Below are positions 41,737 to 50,387 of a stretch of DNA of 64,000 nt, in pieces (within the stretch, counting starts at the first letter, position 1; every line of letters starts with the position of its first letter). The translations under genes and the position numbers were made by a program. Under the pieces are notes generated by a model. It did no database searches. It was given only the letters and a program-made list of their open reading frames with translations, and was not told the DNA's origin. Where the stretch lies: positions 124,001 through 188,000 of the forward strand of contig NZ_JAMGSI010000002.1 in NCBI RefSeq assembly GCF_023516715.1, given 5' to 3'. The DNA is from Akkermansia massiliensis (GTDB lineage Bacteria > Verrucomicrobiota > Verrucomicrobiia > Verrucomicrobiales > Akkermansiaceae).

Positions 41737-42198
41737 CTACATGGCGCCCATGCGGCTGCGGATGACGGATTGCAGCTCCGTTTCAAATTCCCTCAGGTCA
41801 TCCGCCGTGGGTTCCCCGAGCGTGGCGTCCCAGTTGATGCGGCCCGTGCGGTCGATGTCCCACACGCCCTGGGCTCCGCTCCTGAACAGAATCTTGCCGG
41901 CCATCAGGGCATGGGGAGGCGTTATCTCATCCACGGTTACCTGGGTTTTACCCAGCAGAGAGGCGGGGGGAGCCGCCGCTCCGGAAAGCTCCGCCGGCTG
42001 CTCGGCCTGGGGTTCCGGTTCCGGCTGCCTGATTTGAATATCCAGGTCCTGAAGCAGGAACCTGGTATCCATGAATGTCAGCTTGATGCCCAGGTCTTCA
42101 TGCAGCCTCTTCTGGATGGCGTTTAAATCCAGCCCTTCTTCCGCCCAGTCCCGGATGGACCGGACCTGCTCCGGAGATAATTGATCAGGGTTAATCAT
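41737..42198 (-). CDS. hypothetical protein with N-terminal helix-turn-helix-like region
   Basis: Protein of 153 residues. The N-terminus (LSPEQVRSIRDWAEEGLDLN and following QKRLHEDLGI) looks like a helix-turn-helix or a short helical hairpin, then a Pro/Glu/Gln-rich linker (residues about 58-75) and a C-terminal beta-rich domain (WDIDRTGRINWD) with a final helix. No known family. Start 42198 is the Met that begins the conserved-looking part. The RsmA-Nudix gene ends 15 bp upstream, so they likely form an operon. Confidence 0.55.
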   Translation of the reverse strand: MINPDQLSPEQVRSIRDWAEEGLDLNAIQKRLHEDLGIKLTFMDTRFLLQDLDIQIRQPEPEPQAEQPAELSGAAAPPASLLGKTQVTVDEITPPHALMAGKILFRSGAQGVWDIDRTGRINWDATLGEPTADDLREFETELQSVIRSRMGAM

Positions 42199-42212
42199 GA
42201 TATGTATTTGAG

Positions 42213-43565
42213 TTAGAATGATGCCTTTTTGTTCGCGGCCAGCCATGCATTCCAGCACGGAATGAACGCGGGGGAGAAGTCCTGCGGGCGACGCTCCACC
42301 CATGCCTGGATTTGTTCCGGCGTAAACCACTGCACGCTATCCACTTCCGCCGCGGGAAAACGAACTTTCCCGGAGTACCGCCCTTCATAGAGCGCGATGA
42401 ATTCCCAGCCGTTGTTTTCACCTGCGTCAAAGTCCGCAATTTTCCGCAGCTCGCAGCCGGAGATGCCCAGTTCCTCCTTCAGCTCCCGCGCCGCGGCCTC
42501 CCCATAGCTTTCCCCGGCATCCAGATGCCCGGCAGCGGAGGAATCCCACTTGCCCGGCTGCCTGTCCTTCCACAGCGATCTTTTCTGGAGGAGCACAGCC
42601 CCATGCTTGTTGACCAGGAACATGTGCACGGCGCGGTGGAGAAGGTTCCCTTCATGGATTTCCCGGCGCGTGCCCTGCCCCGTCATCTGGTTGAGTTCGT
42701 CCACCACGTCAAACAATTCGTCCCCGCTCTGCGCCACGTCCTTGAGGGGGTTGGCGTCGTAAGCCCGCGCCAGCTCCACCCACTGGGCCAAATTCAGTTC
42801 CTCGGCCCTGGCGGAAGGGGAAAGTCCCAGGGAGGCGGCTACTTCCTCCCACGGAGGGGACGCCGGAAGCTGTTTTTTCAACTGCTTGCGCCTCTGGGAG
42901 AAAGCCTTGCGCATCAGCTCGTCCATCAGCCGGTCGTCATACGGGGGCAGGTCGCGGACGGGGCGCGGCGTGAGCAGCATCACGGTGGAATCAATCCGGG
43001 GCCGGGGATGGAACGCTTCCGGGGGAATAGTTTTCAGGGCGCGGGGAATCCAGTTTTTCTGGATGCGCAGGGACAACAGCCCGAAGGCGTCGTCATCCGG
43101 AGTCGCCAGAATGCGGTCGATGAATTCCTTCTGGAGCATCACCACGGCCCGTTCCACGGCGCTGGGCCTGGACAGGAAGTTCTGGAGAATGGCGCCTCCC
43201 GCGGAATAGGGAAGGTTGCCCAGGAACTTGACGGGAGCTTCCGCAAACAATCCCCGCGGGTCCCAGGACGCGCCGTCCGCATGGTGAACCTCCACATGGG
43301 GGTCTCCGGCCCAGCGCTCTTTCTGGTATTCCGCCAGGCGGGAGTCGAATTCCACCAGAATCAATTTGCGGCAAAGAGGGGCGGCGTGCTCCGTCAGGGC
43401 TCCGGTTCCGGGCCCTACTTCCACCACGCAGTCCTGTGGCTGAATTTCAAGCTGGCCCACAATCCAGCGCGCCACATTTTCATCCGTCAGGAAGTTCTGT
43501 CCCAGGGATTTGCTGGGGCGCACTTCGTGATCTTCCAGAACATTCCTGATCTCGGACGGTTTCAT
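42213..43565 (-). CDS. rsmA: 16S rRNA dimethyltransferase RsmA fused to a Nudix hydrolase
   Basis: A single frame of 450 residues joins two enzymes. Residues 1 to about 275 are RsmA/KsgA: PSKSLGQNFLTDEN, SAM loop VEVGPGTGALT (48-58), catalytic NLPYS (117-121) and the C-terminal FSQRRKQLKKQL. It dimethylates two adjacent adenines near the 3' end of 16S rRNA. Residues about 280-450 are a Nudix hydrolase of the IDI/YfcD type: DELFDVVDELNQMTG, NLLHRAVHMFLVN and a complete Nudix box at 346-368 (GHLDAGESYGEAAARELKEE followed by LGI). There is no stop or frameshift between them. RsmA alone is normally about 270 residues. Confidence 0.93.
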   Translation of the reverse strand: MKPSEIRNVLEDHEVRPSKSLGQNFLTDENVARWIVGQLEIQPQDCVVEVGPGTGALTEHAAPLCRKLILVEFDSRLAEYQKERWAGDPHVEVHHADGASWDPRGLFAEAPVKFLGNLPYSAGGAILQNFLSRPSAVERAVVMLQKEFIDRILATPDDDAFGLLSLRIQKNWIPRALKTIPPEAFHPRPRIDSTVMLLTPRPVRDLPPYDDRLMDELMRKAFSQRRKQLKKQLPASPPWEEVAASLGLSPSARAEELNLAQWVELARAYDANPLKDVAQSGDELFDVVDELNQMTGQGTRREIHEGNLLHRAVHMFLVNKHGAVLLQKRSLWKDRQPGKWDSSAAGHLDAGESYGEAAARELKEELGISGCELRKIADFDAGENNGWEFIALYEGRYSGKVRFPAAEVDSVQWFTPEQIQAWVERRPQDFSPAFIPCWNAWLAANKKASF

Positions 43566-43924
43566 AATAAGGGGATGTTCTCAAAAATGCACATCAGGAG
43601 CCAGTAAAAAGCGGGGCAGTTTCCGGCATGAAAACGGAGGGCGGCCCGCACGCCGCCAGAGGAAAGCGCCCGGACCATGCAAAGGAGCCTTGCCCCTTGC
43701 GCACCGGAACGGGAGCGTTGCCGCCCCATGCGTCCGGCATCCTGCGCATGAGCGGCGGCAGACGTATCACAAATTGACAAAAAGGGGAAAACATGTCACT
43801 TTTACAGGTGTCCAGAACAGTGACGCAGCCTGCCGCAAACCGGAAGTTTCCGCAGGTTCCGGCGCGTACGGACACCCTTGCCGGAGAAAAGGTTGAACCG
43901 GCCCAACAGCAATTTGATAAGATC

Positions 43925-44914
43925 ATGAAAGTACTTGTAACCGGCGGCGCCGGATATATTGGTTCCCACACGGTGCGCCAGCTCGTCAAAATCGGCGCTG
44001 ACGTGACTGTGCTGGACAACATGGTGTACGGCCACATCGGAGCCCTCGTGGACCCGGAGGTGAAACTGGTCAAGGGCGACCTGGGAGACGCCTCCGTCGT
44101 GTATCCCCTCCTGATGAAGGGCGGCTTTGACGCCGTGATTCACTTTGCCGCCTTCATCAACGTGGGAGAGTCCGTCCAGGACCCCCTCAAGTACTACATG
44201 AACAACATCGCCCGTCCCCTCGTCCTCCTGGGAGCCATGCAGGCCGCCGGCGTCAAGCGCTTCGTCTTCTCCTCCACCTGCGCCACGTACGGCGTCCCCA
44301 CCCAGATTCCGATCCCGGAAACGGAAAAGCAGGATCCAATCAATCCTTACGGCAGCTCCAAGTACATGCTGGAAAAGGTCTGCAAGGATTGCGACCGCGC
44401 CTGGGGCCTCAAGAGCGTTTTCCTGCGCTATTTCAATGCCTCCGGCTGCAGCGAGGACGGCCTGATCGGTGAAGACCACGACCCGGAAACCCACCTCATC
44501 CCCAACATCCTGCTCACGCTGACCGGGGAAAAGGAATACATCGAAGTCTTCGGCACGGATTACGATACGCCGGACGGCACCTGCATCCGCGACTACATCC
44601 ACGTCAACGACCTGGCGGACGCCCACCTGAGAGCGGTGGACTACCTGATGAAGGGCGGCTCCACGGAATGCTTCAATCTGGGAACCGGCCTGGGGCTTTC
44701 CGTCCGGGAAATCCTGGAAACGGCTGAAAAAGTCACCGGCAGGAAAATCCCCGTCCGCTACGGTCCGCGCCGCGAAGGCGACCCGCCCCGCCTGATTGCC
44801 AATCCCAAGAAGGCCAGGGAAATCCTCGGCTGGGAAGCCCGCTGCAAGGACGCCGGAGCCATCGTGGAAACAGCCTGGAAGTGGATGACCGGTCCGCGCC
44901 ACGGCCACTATTGA
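43925..44914 (+). CDS. galE: UDP-glucose 4-epimerase
   Basis: Extended SDR of 329 residues that interconverts UDP-galactose and UDP-glucose (and often the N-acetyl forms). NAD loop VTGGAGYIGSH is at the N-terminus; FAAFINVGESVQDPLKYY, catalytic SSTCATYG, YGSSKYMLEK (Tyr-xxx-Lys), RYFNASGCSEDGLIGEDHDP and DGTCIRDYIHV complete the pattern. Start 43925; a longer frame to 43793 has no conserved sequence. A TTGACA is at 43774 but no good -10 follows. It would serve galactose released by the exported glycosidases. Confidence 0.95.
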   Translation: MKVLVTGGAGYIGSHTVRQLVKIGADVTVLDNMVYGHIGALVDPEVKLVKGDLGDASVVYPLLMKGGFDAVIHFAAFINVGESVQDPLKYYMNNIARPLVLLGAMQAAGVKRFVFSSTCATYGVPTQIPIPETEKQDPINPYGSSKYMLEKVCKDCDRAWGLKSVFLRYFNASGCSEDGLIGEDHDPETHLIPNILLTLTGEKEYIEVFGTDYDTPDGTCIRDYIHVNDLADAHLRAVDYLMKGGSTECFNLGTGLGLSVREILETAEKVTGRKIPVRYGPRREGDPPRLIANPKKAREILGWEARCKDAGAIVETAWKWMTGPRHGHY

Positions 44915-44949
44915 TTCCCTTTCCTGCCTTAAAGGATCATTCCCTTTCC

Positions 44950-44982
44950 GCCCTGCCATGCAGCCCATGGCAGGGCTTTTTT
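44950..44982 (+). terminator. intrinsic terminator of galE
   Basis: GCCCTGCCATG-CAGCC-CATGGCAGGGC with six Ts after it, 35 bp beyond the stop. Confidence 0.88.
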
Positions 44983-45301
44983 CGCAAAACGAACGGCATC
45001 CGGCTTTTTCCATGGTCAGCCTGTGCAGGGAAAACACGCGCCTGAACATGCGGGACATTCCTTCCGTATTCCCCAGCCTTCTTCATCCGCACCCGGGACA
45101 GCCCATGCTCCGGCCCGCAAACAAAACCAGGAAACGCTCCTCCCCAGCCCGGACGACTGCCATAAAACTCGTAAACCGCTCACCATAAAACACCGTTTTA
45201 TTCATATCTGGTCATCATGCAGACCAGAGGAATATTAACATCTTTGCACTCGCCCCAACCGGAAAAAACGTTATATTATTCTCAGGAACCTCCCTTACTG
45301 C
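44983..45301. other. 319-bp region upstream of the first toroid paralog
   Basis: No gene is supported here. The right half is AT-rich and has two perfect palindromes: ATAAAAC-ACC-GTTTTAT (45185-45201) and TCTGGTC-ATCATGCA-GACCAGA (45207-45228). A TATATT at 45272 may be the -10 of copy 1; a clear -35 is not seen. Confidence 0.5.
45185..45228 (+). promoter_or_regulatory. paired palindromes upstream of toroid copy 1
   Basis: Two perfect 7-bp-arm palindromes five bases apart (45185-45201 and 45207-45228) lie 75-115 bp before the start codon. They could be operator sites. The TCTGGT/ACCAGA half-sites also occur near copy 2 (around 46847 and 46958). Confidence 0.35.
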
Positions 45302-46825
45302 ATGAGCCTGCACATTGAAAGTACCGAAGACGCCCTTGCGGAATTGAAGAAACAGCGCGTCAAGACGCTGACCGCCGCCATTTCCGTCTCCTTCCTCGGC
45401 GTCGCCCTCATGGGCCTTCTCCTTTATTTGGTGCATATCATCGTCGCCATTCCGGAAGATCCCCCCATGGTGGCCTACGCCACCCAAGAAGGCGACAATC
45501 CGGATATCGACACCCCGGAAGTCACCCAGACCACCCAGCGCCCCAGCAGTTCTTCCACTGCCGCGCAGGTGAAAGTGATTGCCGCCGTAGCCACGGCGGA
45601 CGTCGCGGTGGTCAATCCGGACATTGAAGTGGACGTCCCCTCGGAAGAGCTTTCCATGGGCATCGACATCGGCGACGGCTTCGGGACCGGCACGGGCGAC
45701 GGGGACGGAGGCGGCATTCCCGGCATCATCTCCAAGCGCTGCGACCTGAACGACCGCATGAAGCGCATCACGGAAAACGGGGGCACTCCCCAGTGCGAGG
45801 AAGCCGTGGTCAAATCCCTCAAGTGGCTCCAGAAGCAGCAGAACAAGGACGGCTCCTGGGGCGGGACTCCCCAGAATTACAAGTGCGCCATGACGGGCCT
45901 GGCCCTGCTCTCCTACCTGGCCCACTGCGAGACCCCTCTTTCGGAAGACTTCGGGGAGACCGTCCTGAAGGGCATCTCCTTCCTCGTGGACCAGGGCGTG
46001 AAGAATCCCGTCATTTCCCTGGTGCCCCAGAGAAACGAGGTCAGCTATGACCACGCCGTAGCCACCTACGCCCTGTGCGAGGCCTACACCTTCTGCAAGC
46101 AGATGGACATTCCCTCCATCGCCAACCTGGAAAAAGTCGTCATCAAGGCCGTGGACAAGATTCTGGACAACCAGAACGTCGATGGCGGCTGGGCCTACAA
46201 TTACAACACGAAGGCAGGCGCCCACACGGACCTTTCCGTCACCGGCTGGAACGTGCAGGCCCTGAAGGCCGCGGAGCACGGCGGCATCCGCCCCACCAAG
46301 GGGGAAATACGCACGGCCCTGCGCAAGGCGGCCTCCTATTGCCGCAAGTGCGGCAAGCCTGACGGCCTCTTCACCTATATGCAGGAAGGCCGGGAAGACG
46401 CTACGGCCCGCCCCTCCCTGGTGGGCGTGGGCGTGCTTTCCCTGCAAATGTGCGGCAGCGGCTCGGACAGCACGGCGCGCAAGGGGCTGGACTGGATGCT
46501 CAAGAATACCAACCAGCCGTTCAACTGGAAGGCCAACAACACTTCCTCCAACCTCTACCAGCATTACTACGGGGTGCAGGCGGCCATGAACCGCGGCGGC
46601 GATGTCTGGAAGGCTTACAACAGGGCCTTCCGTGACTCCACCCTCGGCGCCCAGGCCTCCGACGGGAGCTTTGCCCCGAACGGCTTCCCCGGGCCGGGGG
46701 GCCTCGTGAACACCAACGGGGGCAGCATCAACGACAAGATTTACCGCCAGTGCCTCGCCACGCTGATGCTGGAGGTGTATTACCGCTTTCTCCCCGGGAC
46801 GGGAGAAGGCACCAAGAATTCCTAA
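45302..46825 (+). CDS. membrane-anchored prenyltransferase/squalene-cyclase-like toroid protein, copy 1
   Basis: Protein of 507 residues: cytoplasmic start (1-21), one membrane helix (about 22-49), a Pro/Ser/Thr-rich linker and a Gly/Asp-rich spacer (IGDGFGTGTGDGDGGG, about 122-140), then an alpha/alpha-toroid from about 155 with prenyltransferase-type repeats (WLQKQQNKDGSWG, LDNQNVDGGWAYNY, TARKGLDWMLKN, ASDGSF). The front part recalls TonB-like periplasmic spanning proteins. The DxDD motif of squalene-hopene cyclases is absent, so it is probably not a cyclase but a binding or scaffold domain facing the periplasm. First of three tandem copies; its 5' 416 bp are identical to copy 2. Confidence 0.75.
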   Translation: MSLHIESTEDALAELKKQRVKTLTAAISVSFLGVALMGLLLYLVHIIVAIPEDPPMVAYATQEGDNPDIDTPEVTQTTQRPSSSSTAAQVKVIAAVATADVAVVNPDIEVDVPSEELSMGIDIGDGFGTGTGDGDGGGIPGIISKRCDLNDRMKRITENGGTPQCEEAVVKSLKWLQKQQNKDGSWGGTPQNYKCAMTGLALLSYLAHCETPLSEDFGETVLKGISFLVDQGVKNPVISLVPQRNEVSYDHAVATYALCEAYTFCKQMDIPSIANLEKVVIKAVDKILDNQNVDGGWAYNYNTKAGAHTDLSVTGWNVQALKAAEHGGIRPTKGEIRTALRKAASYCRKCGKPDGLFTYMQEGREDATARPSLVGVGVLSLQMCGSGSDSTARKGLDWMLKNTNQPFNWKANNTSSNLYQHYYGVQAAMNRGGDVWKAYNRAFRDSTLGAQASDGSFAPNGFPGPGGLVNTNGGSINDKIYRQCLATLMLEVYYRFLPGTGEGTKNS

Positions 46826-46830
46826 TCTGA

Positions 46831-46860
46831 TTGACAGACCGGCGCGTCTGGTTTTAGTAT
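46831..46860 (+). promoter_or_regulatory. candidate promoter of toroid copy 2
   Basis: A consensus TTGACA (46831-46836) and TAGTAT (46855-46860) are 18 bp apart, starting 6 bp after the copy 1 stop. The leader to copy 2 would be about 110 nt, so copy 2 seems separately transcribed. Confidence 0.5.
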
Positions 46861-46975
46861 GCTGCCAGCCTCGTAAACAGGCAGGCCAGCAGCATCTACC
46901 TGCAACCGGGCAATTCTCCCCATTTTTCAAGGATGCGGGAGCTTTTGCCGTTGCACCAACCAGACACGTCCCTCT

Positions 46976-48478
46976 ATGAGTCTCCACATTGAAAGTACCG
47001 AAGACGCCCTTGCGGAATTGAAGAAACAGCGCGTCAAGACGCTGACCGCCGCCATTTCCGTCTCCTTCCTCGGCGTCGCCCTCATGGGCCTTCTCCTTTA
47101 TTTGGTGCATATCATCGTCGCCATTCCGGAAGATCCCCCCATGGTGGCCTACGCCACCCAAGAAGGCGACAATCCGGATATCGACACCCCGGAAGTCACC
47201 CAGACCACCCAGCGCCCCAGCAGTTCTTCCACTGCCGCGCAGGTGAAAGTGATTGCCGCCGTAGCCACGGCGGACGTCGCGGTGGTCAATCCGGACATTG
47301 AAGTGGACGTCCCCTCGGAAGAGCTTTCCATGGGCATCGACATCGGCGACGGCTTCGGGACCGGCACGGGCGACGGGGACGGAGGCGGCATTCCCGGCAT
47401 TCTTTCCAAGCGCTGCGACCTGAACGACCGCATGAAGCGCATCGCGGAAAACGGCGGCACCCCGCAGTGCGAGGAAGCCGTGGTCAAGTCCCTCCGCTGG
47501 CTTAAAAAACAGCAGAACGGCAACGGCTCCTGGGGTGAAGGCCAGTTCCGCGCCTCCATGACCGGCATCTCCCTGCTGGCCTACCTGGCCCACTGCGAGA
47601 CCCCCCTTTCCGAGGAATTCGGGGAAAACGTCCTGAAGGGCATCTCCTTCCTGGTAGACTTGGGAATGAAAAATCCCGTCATCTCGGAACAGCCCGCCTT
47701 GAAGGAAATCTGCTATGACCACGCCGTAGCCACCTACGCCCTGTGCGAGGCCTACACCTTCTGCAAGCAGATGGACATTCCCTCCATCGCCAATCTGGAA
47801 AAAGTCGTCATCAAGGCCGTGGACAGGATCATTGACGCCCAGTGCCCCAACGGAGGCTGGGCCTACAGCTACAACAACAAGATCAATCCGGACATCGACC
47901 TTTCCGTCACCGGCTGGAACGTGCAGGCCCTGAAGGCCGCGGAGCACGGCGGCATCAAGCCCACCAAGGGGGATATCCGCTCCACGCTGCGCAAGGCCTC
48001 AAGCTACGTGCGCAAGAATGTGATGCCGGACGGCAAGTTCGCCTACAAGGAAAACGGCAACATGCCCCGCTCCTCCCTGGTAGGCGTGGGCGTGCTTTCC
48101 CTGCAAATGACGGGCAACGGTTCTGACAGCGCCGCCCGCAAGGGGCTGGACTGGATCAAGAACAACGTCAAGACCCTCCAGTGGGGCCAGGGCAGCGGCA
48201 CGGAAAACGTCAAGAGCAACCTTTACATGCACTACTACTGCGTGCAGGCGGCCATGAACCGCGGCGGAGACGTCTGGACCTCCTACAACAAAGCGTTCCG
48301 GGACGCCGTGCTCAGCGGCCAGAATGCGGACGGCAGCTTCCGGAAGAACGATGTGGGTTACGTTTCCGGCATGACCGGCAAGTCTGAAAACATCTACCGC
48401 CAGTGCCTGGCTACGCTGATGCTGGAAACCTATTACCGCTTCCTGCCCGGTACGGGTGAAGGCACCAAGAATTCCTGA
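46976..48478 (+). CDS. membrane-anchored prenyltransferase/squalene-cyclase-like toroid protein, copy 2
   Basis: Protein of 500 residues with the same anchor-linker-toroid layout as copy 1. From its fourth codon to 47400 the DNA is identical to copy 1; after that the toroid diverges, most strongly at residues about 195-235 and 395-480 (for example WLKKQQNGNGSWGEGQFR and VKTLQWGQGSGTENVKSN). The repeated GxW/DG motifs and the C-terminal YRQCLATLMLETYYRFLPGT are kept. Several cysteines in copies 1 and 3 are replaced (MCGSGSD becomes MTGNGSD), which may alter a disulfide. It has its own upstream promoter candidate. Confidence 0.75.
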   Translation: MSLHIESTEDALAELKKQRVKTLTAAISVSFLGVALMGLLLYLVHIIVAIPEDPPMVAYATQEGDNPDIDTPEVTQTTQRPSSSSTAAQVKVIAAVATADVAVVNPDIEVDVPSEELSMGIDIGDGFGTGTGDGDGGGIPGILSKRCDLNDRMKRIAENGGTPQCEEAVVKSLRWLKKQQNGNGSWGEGQFRASMTGISLLAYLAHCETPLSEEFGENVLKGISFLVDLGMKNPVISEQPALKEICYDHAVATYALCEAYTFCKQMDIPSIANLEKVVIKAVDRIIDAQCPNGGWAYSYNNKINPDIDLSVTGWNVQALKAAEHGGIKPTKGDIRSTLRKASSYVRKNVMPDGKFAYKENGNMPRSSLVGVGVLSLQMTGNGSDSAARKGLDWIKNNVKTLQWGQGSGTENVKSNLYMHYYCVQAAMNRGGDVWTSYNKAFRDAVLSGQNADGSFRKNDVGYVSGMTGKSENIYRQCLATLMLETYYRFLPGTGEGTKNS

Positions 48479-48596
48479 CGAAATTCACCGGCTTTTTCGC
48501 AGCCCTCTTTCCTTCCCGGGAAAGGGGGCTTTTCATATCCCTCGCGCGGAACGGGAGGCCGCTTTTCTTCCGCCAGGGGTATTTCCAAGCCTTCTT

Positions 48597-48660
48597 AAGT
48601 AACATTTTAATAACAACATGCTAAATATAAGTATATTATAAATTTTTAACTTGTACCTGC
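48597..48660. promoter_or_regulatory. AT-rich island upstream of toroid copy 3
   Basis: About 60 bp of almost pure A and T (with TATTATAAA-like stretches) lie 50-110 bp upstream of copy 3 in otherwise GC-rich DNA. It is probably the promoter zone; no single hexamer pair stands out. Confidence 0.4.
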
Positions 48661-48707
48661 GCACTCTTGGGGAGATGGTGGAATCCTAATCAAACCCCAT
48701 TCCTTCC

Positions 48708-50231
48708 ATGAGCCTGCATATTGAAAGTACAGAAGAAGCCCTTGCGGCACTGAAACAACAGCGCGTTAAAAACCTGGCCGCGGCGGTCTCCGTCTCCGCC
48801 CTTGGCGTCGCCATGACGGGCCTCCTGCTCTACCTGGCAAATATCATCACGTTCCTTCCGGAACCGCCTTCCATCATTACCTATCCGTCGGAAAACCAGG
48901 GACCGGAGGAACCCGACACACCCGAACTCGTCAGGAAAGCCACACGCCCTTCCAATTCACCTGCCGGCCAGCAGGTGAAAGTCATTGCCTCCAGCACCCC
49001 CCTGCATATTGCCGTGCCCATTCCGGATTTGGAACAGGATGCTCCCACGGAAGAGTTTTTCACGGGTATTGAAATCGGAGACGGAATCGCGTTCGACGAC
49101 GGAGAAGGCCCGGGATGGGACAAACCGGATACAGACGTCCTTTCCAAGCGCTGCGACCTGAACGACCGCATGAAGCGCATCACGGAAAACGGAGGCACCC
49201 CGCAGTGCGAGGAAGCCGTGGTCAAATCCCTCAAGTGGCTCCAGAAGCAGCAGAACAGGGACGGCTCCTGGGGGGACGGCCCCCAGAATTACAAGTGCGC
49301 CATGACCGGGCTCTCCCTGCTCTCCTATCTGGCCCACTGCGAAACACCTCTTTCCGAGGACTTCGGCGATACTGTCCTGAAGGGCATCTCCTTCCTGGTG
49401 GACCAGGGAATGAAATCCCCCGTCATCTCCCTGGTGCCGCAAATGAACGAGGTCAGCTATGACCACGCCATCGCCACCTATGCCCTGTGCGAGGCCTACA
49501 CCTTCTGCAAGCAAATGGACATTCCCTCCATCGCCAACCTGGAGCAAGTCGTCACCAAGGCCGTGGACCAGATTATGAAGGGGCAGAATGCCAACGGCGG
49601 CTGGGCCTACAATTACAACACCCAGCCCGGAGCCCACACGGACCTTTCCGTCACCGGCTGGAACGTGCAGGCCCTGAAGGCAGCCGAACACGGCGGCATC
49701 AAACCTTCCAGGGGAGAGATACGCGCGGCCCTGCGGAAGGCGGCCATGTACTGCCGCAAAACCGCCCTTCCGGACGGCCTCTTTTCCTACCAGGAAAACG
49801 GCCGGGAACCACGGGCCTCCCTGGTGGGCGTGGGCGTGCTTTCCCTGCAAATGTGCGGCAGCGGCTCGGACAGCACGGCGCGCAGGGGGCTGGACTGGAT
49901 GCTCAAGAATACCAACCAGCCGTTCAACTGGAAGGCCAACAACACTTCCTCCAATCTCTACCAGCATTACTACGGGGTGCAGGCGGCCATGAACCGCGGC
50001 GGTGACGTCTGGAAGGCTTACAACAGGGCCTTCCGTGATTCCACCCTCGGCGCCCAGGCCTCCGACGGGAGCTTTATGCCCAACGGCTTCGGAGGTCCCG
50101 GCGGAGTGGTGCAGACCAGCCAGAACCGGCATGCCAACGATAGAATTTACCGCCAGTGCCTGGCTACGCTGATGCTGGAGGTGTATTACCGCTTCCTCCC
50201 CGGCACGGGGGAAGGCGCCAGGAATTTCTGA
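48708..50231 (+). CDS. membrane-anchored prenyltransferase/squalene-cyclase-like toroid protein, copy 3
   Basis: Protein of 507 residues with the same layout. The N-terminal anchor and linker differ clearly from copies 1 and 2 (ANIITFLPEPPSIITYPSEN; IGDGIAFDDGEGPGWDKPD), but the toroid is very close to copy 1: the DNA from about 49820 to 50075 matches 46420-46670 with only a few changes. Prenyltransferase-type motifs are WLQKQQNRDGSWG, MKGQNANGGWAYNY and ASDGSF. DxDD is absent. It is the last of the array; the STAS gene follows. Confidence 0.75.
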   Translation: MSLHIESTEEALAALKQQRVKNLAAAVSVSALGVAMTGLLLYLANIITFLPEPPSIITYPSENQGPEEPDTPELVRKATRPSNSPAGQQVKVIASSTPLHIAVPIPDLEQDAPTEEFFTGIEIGDGIAFDDGEGPGWDKPDTDVLSKRCDLNDRMKRITENGGTPQCEEAVVKSLKWLQKQQNRDGSWGDGPQNYKCAMTGLSLLSYLAHCETPLSEDFGDTVLKGISFLVDQGMKSPVISLVPQMNEVSYDHAIATYALCEAYTFCKQMDIPSIANLEQVVTKAVDQIMKGQNANGGWAYNYNTQPGAHTDLSVTGWNVQALKAAEHGGIKPSRGEIRAALRKAAMYCRKTALPDGLFSYQENGREPRASLVGVGVLSLQMCGSGSDSTARRGLDWMLKNTNQPFNWKANNTSSNLYQHYYGVQAAMNRGGDVWKAYNRAFRDSTLGAQASDGSFMPNGFGGPGGVVQTSQNRHANDRIYRQCLATLMLEVYYRFLPGTGEGARNF

Positions 50232-50335
50232 ACCGCACGGCGCTCCCTCCACACAACGGGAAGAGAGCCGCCGGAGGCAGGCCCCGCACACGGGGGATAC
50301 GCCTTCTTCCGGCGGCGCGCATGTTAAATCCTGAC

Positions 50336-50364
50336 TTGACCGCGGCGTCTTCTCTTGTTATTCA
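50336..50364 (+). promoter_or_regulatory. candidate promoter of the STAS gene
   Basis: TTGACC (50336-50341) and TATTCA (50359-50364) with a 17-bp gap. The expected start near 50371 lies after an in-frame TTG at 50355 and before GTG 50388, which decides the start codon. Confidence 0.5.
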
Positions 50365-50387
50365 TACGGTTTCCATTTTCCAACGAC

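Noticed and set aside
45215-47947. Minus-strand frame of 910 codons opposite the toroid array
   Set aside because: It covers two toroid genes in antisense and repeats itself only because those genes repeat. It has no domain, start signal or sensible composition.
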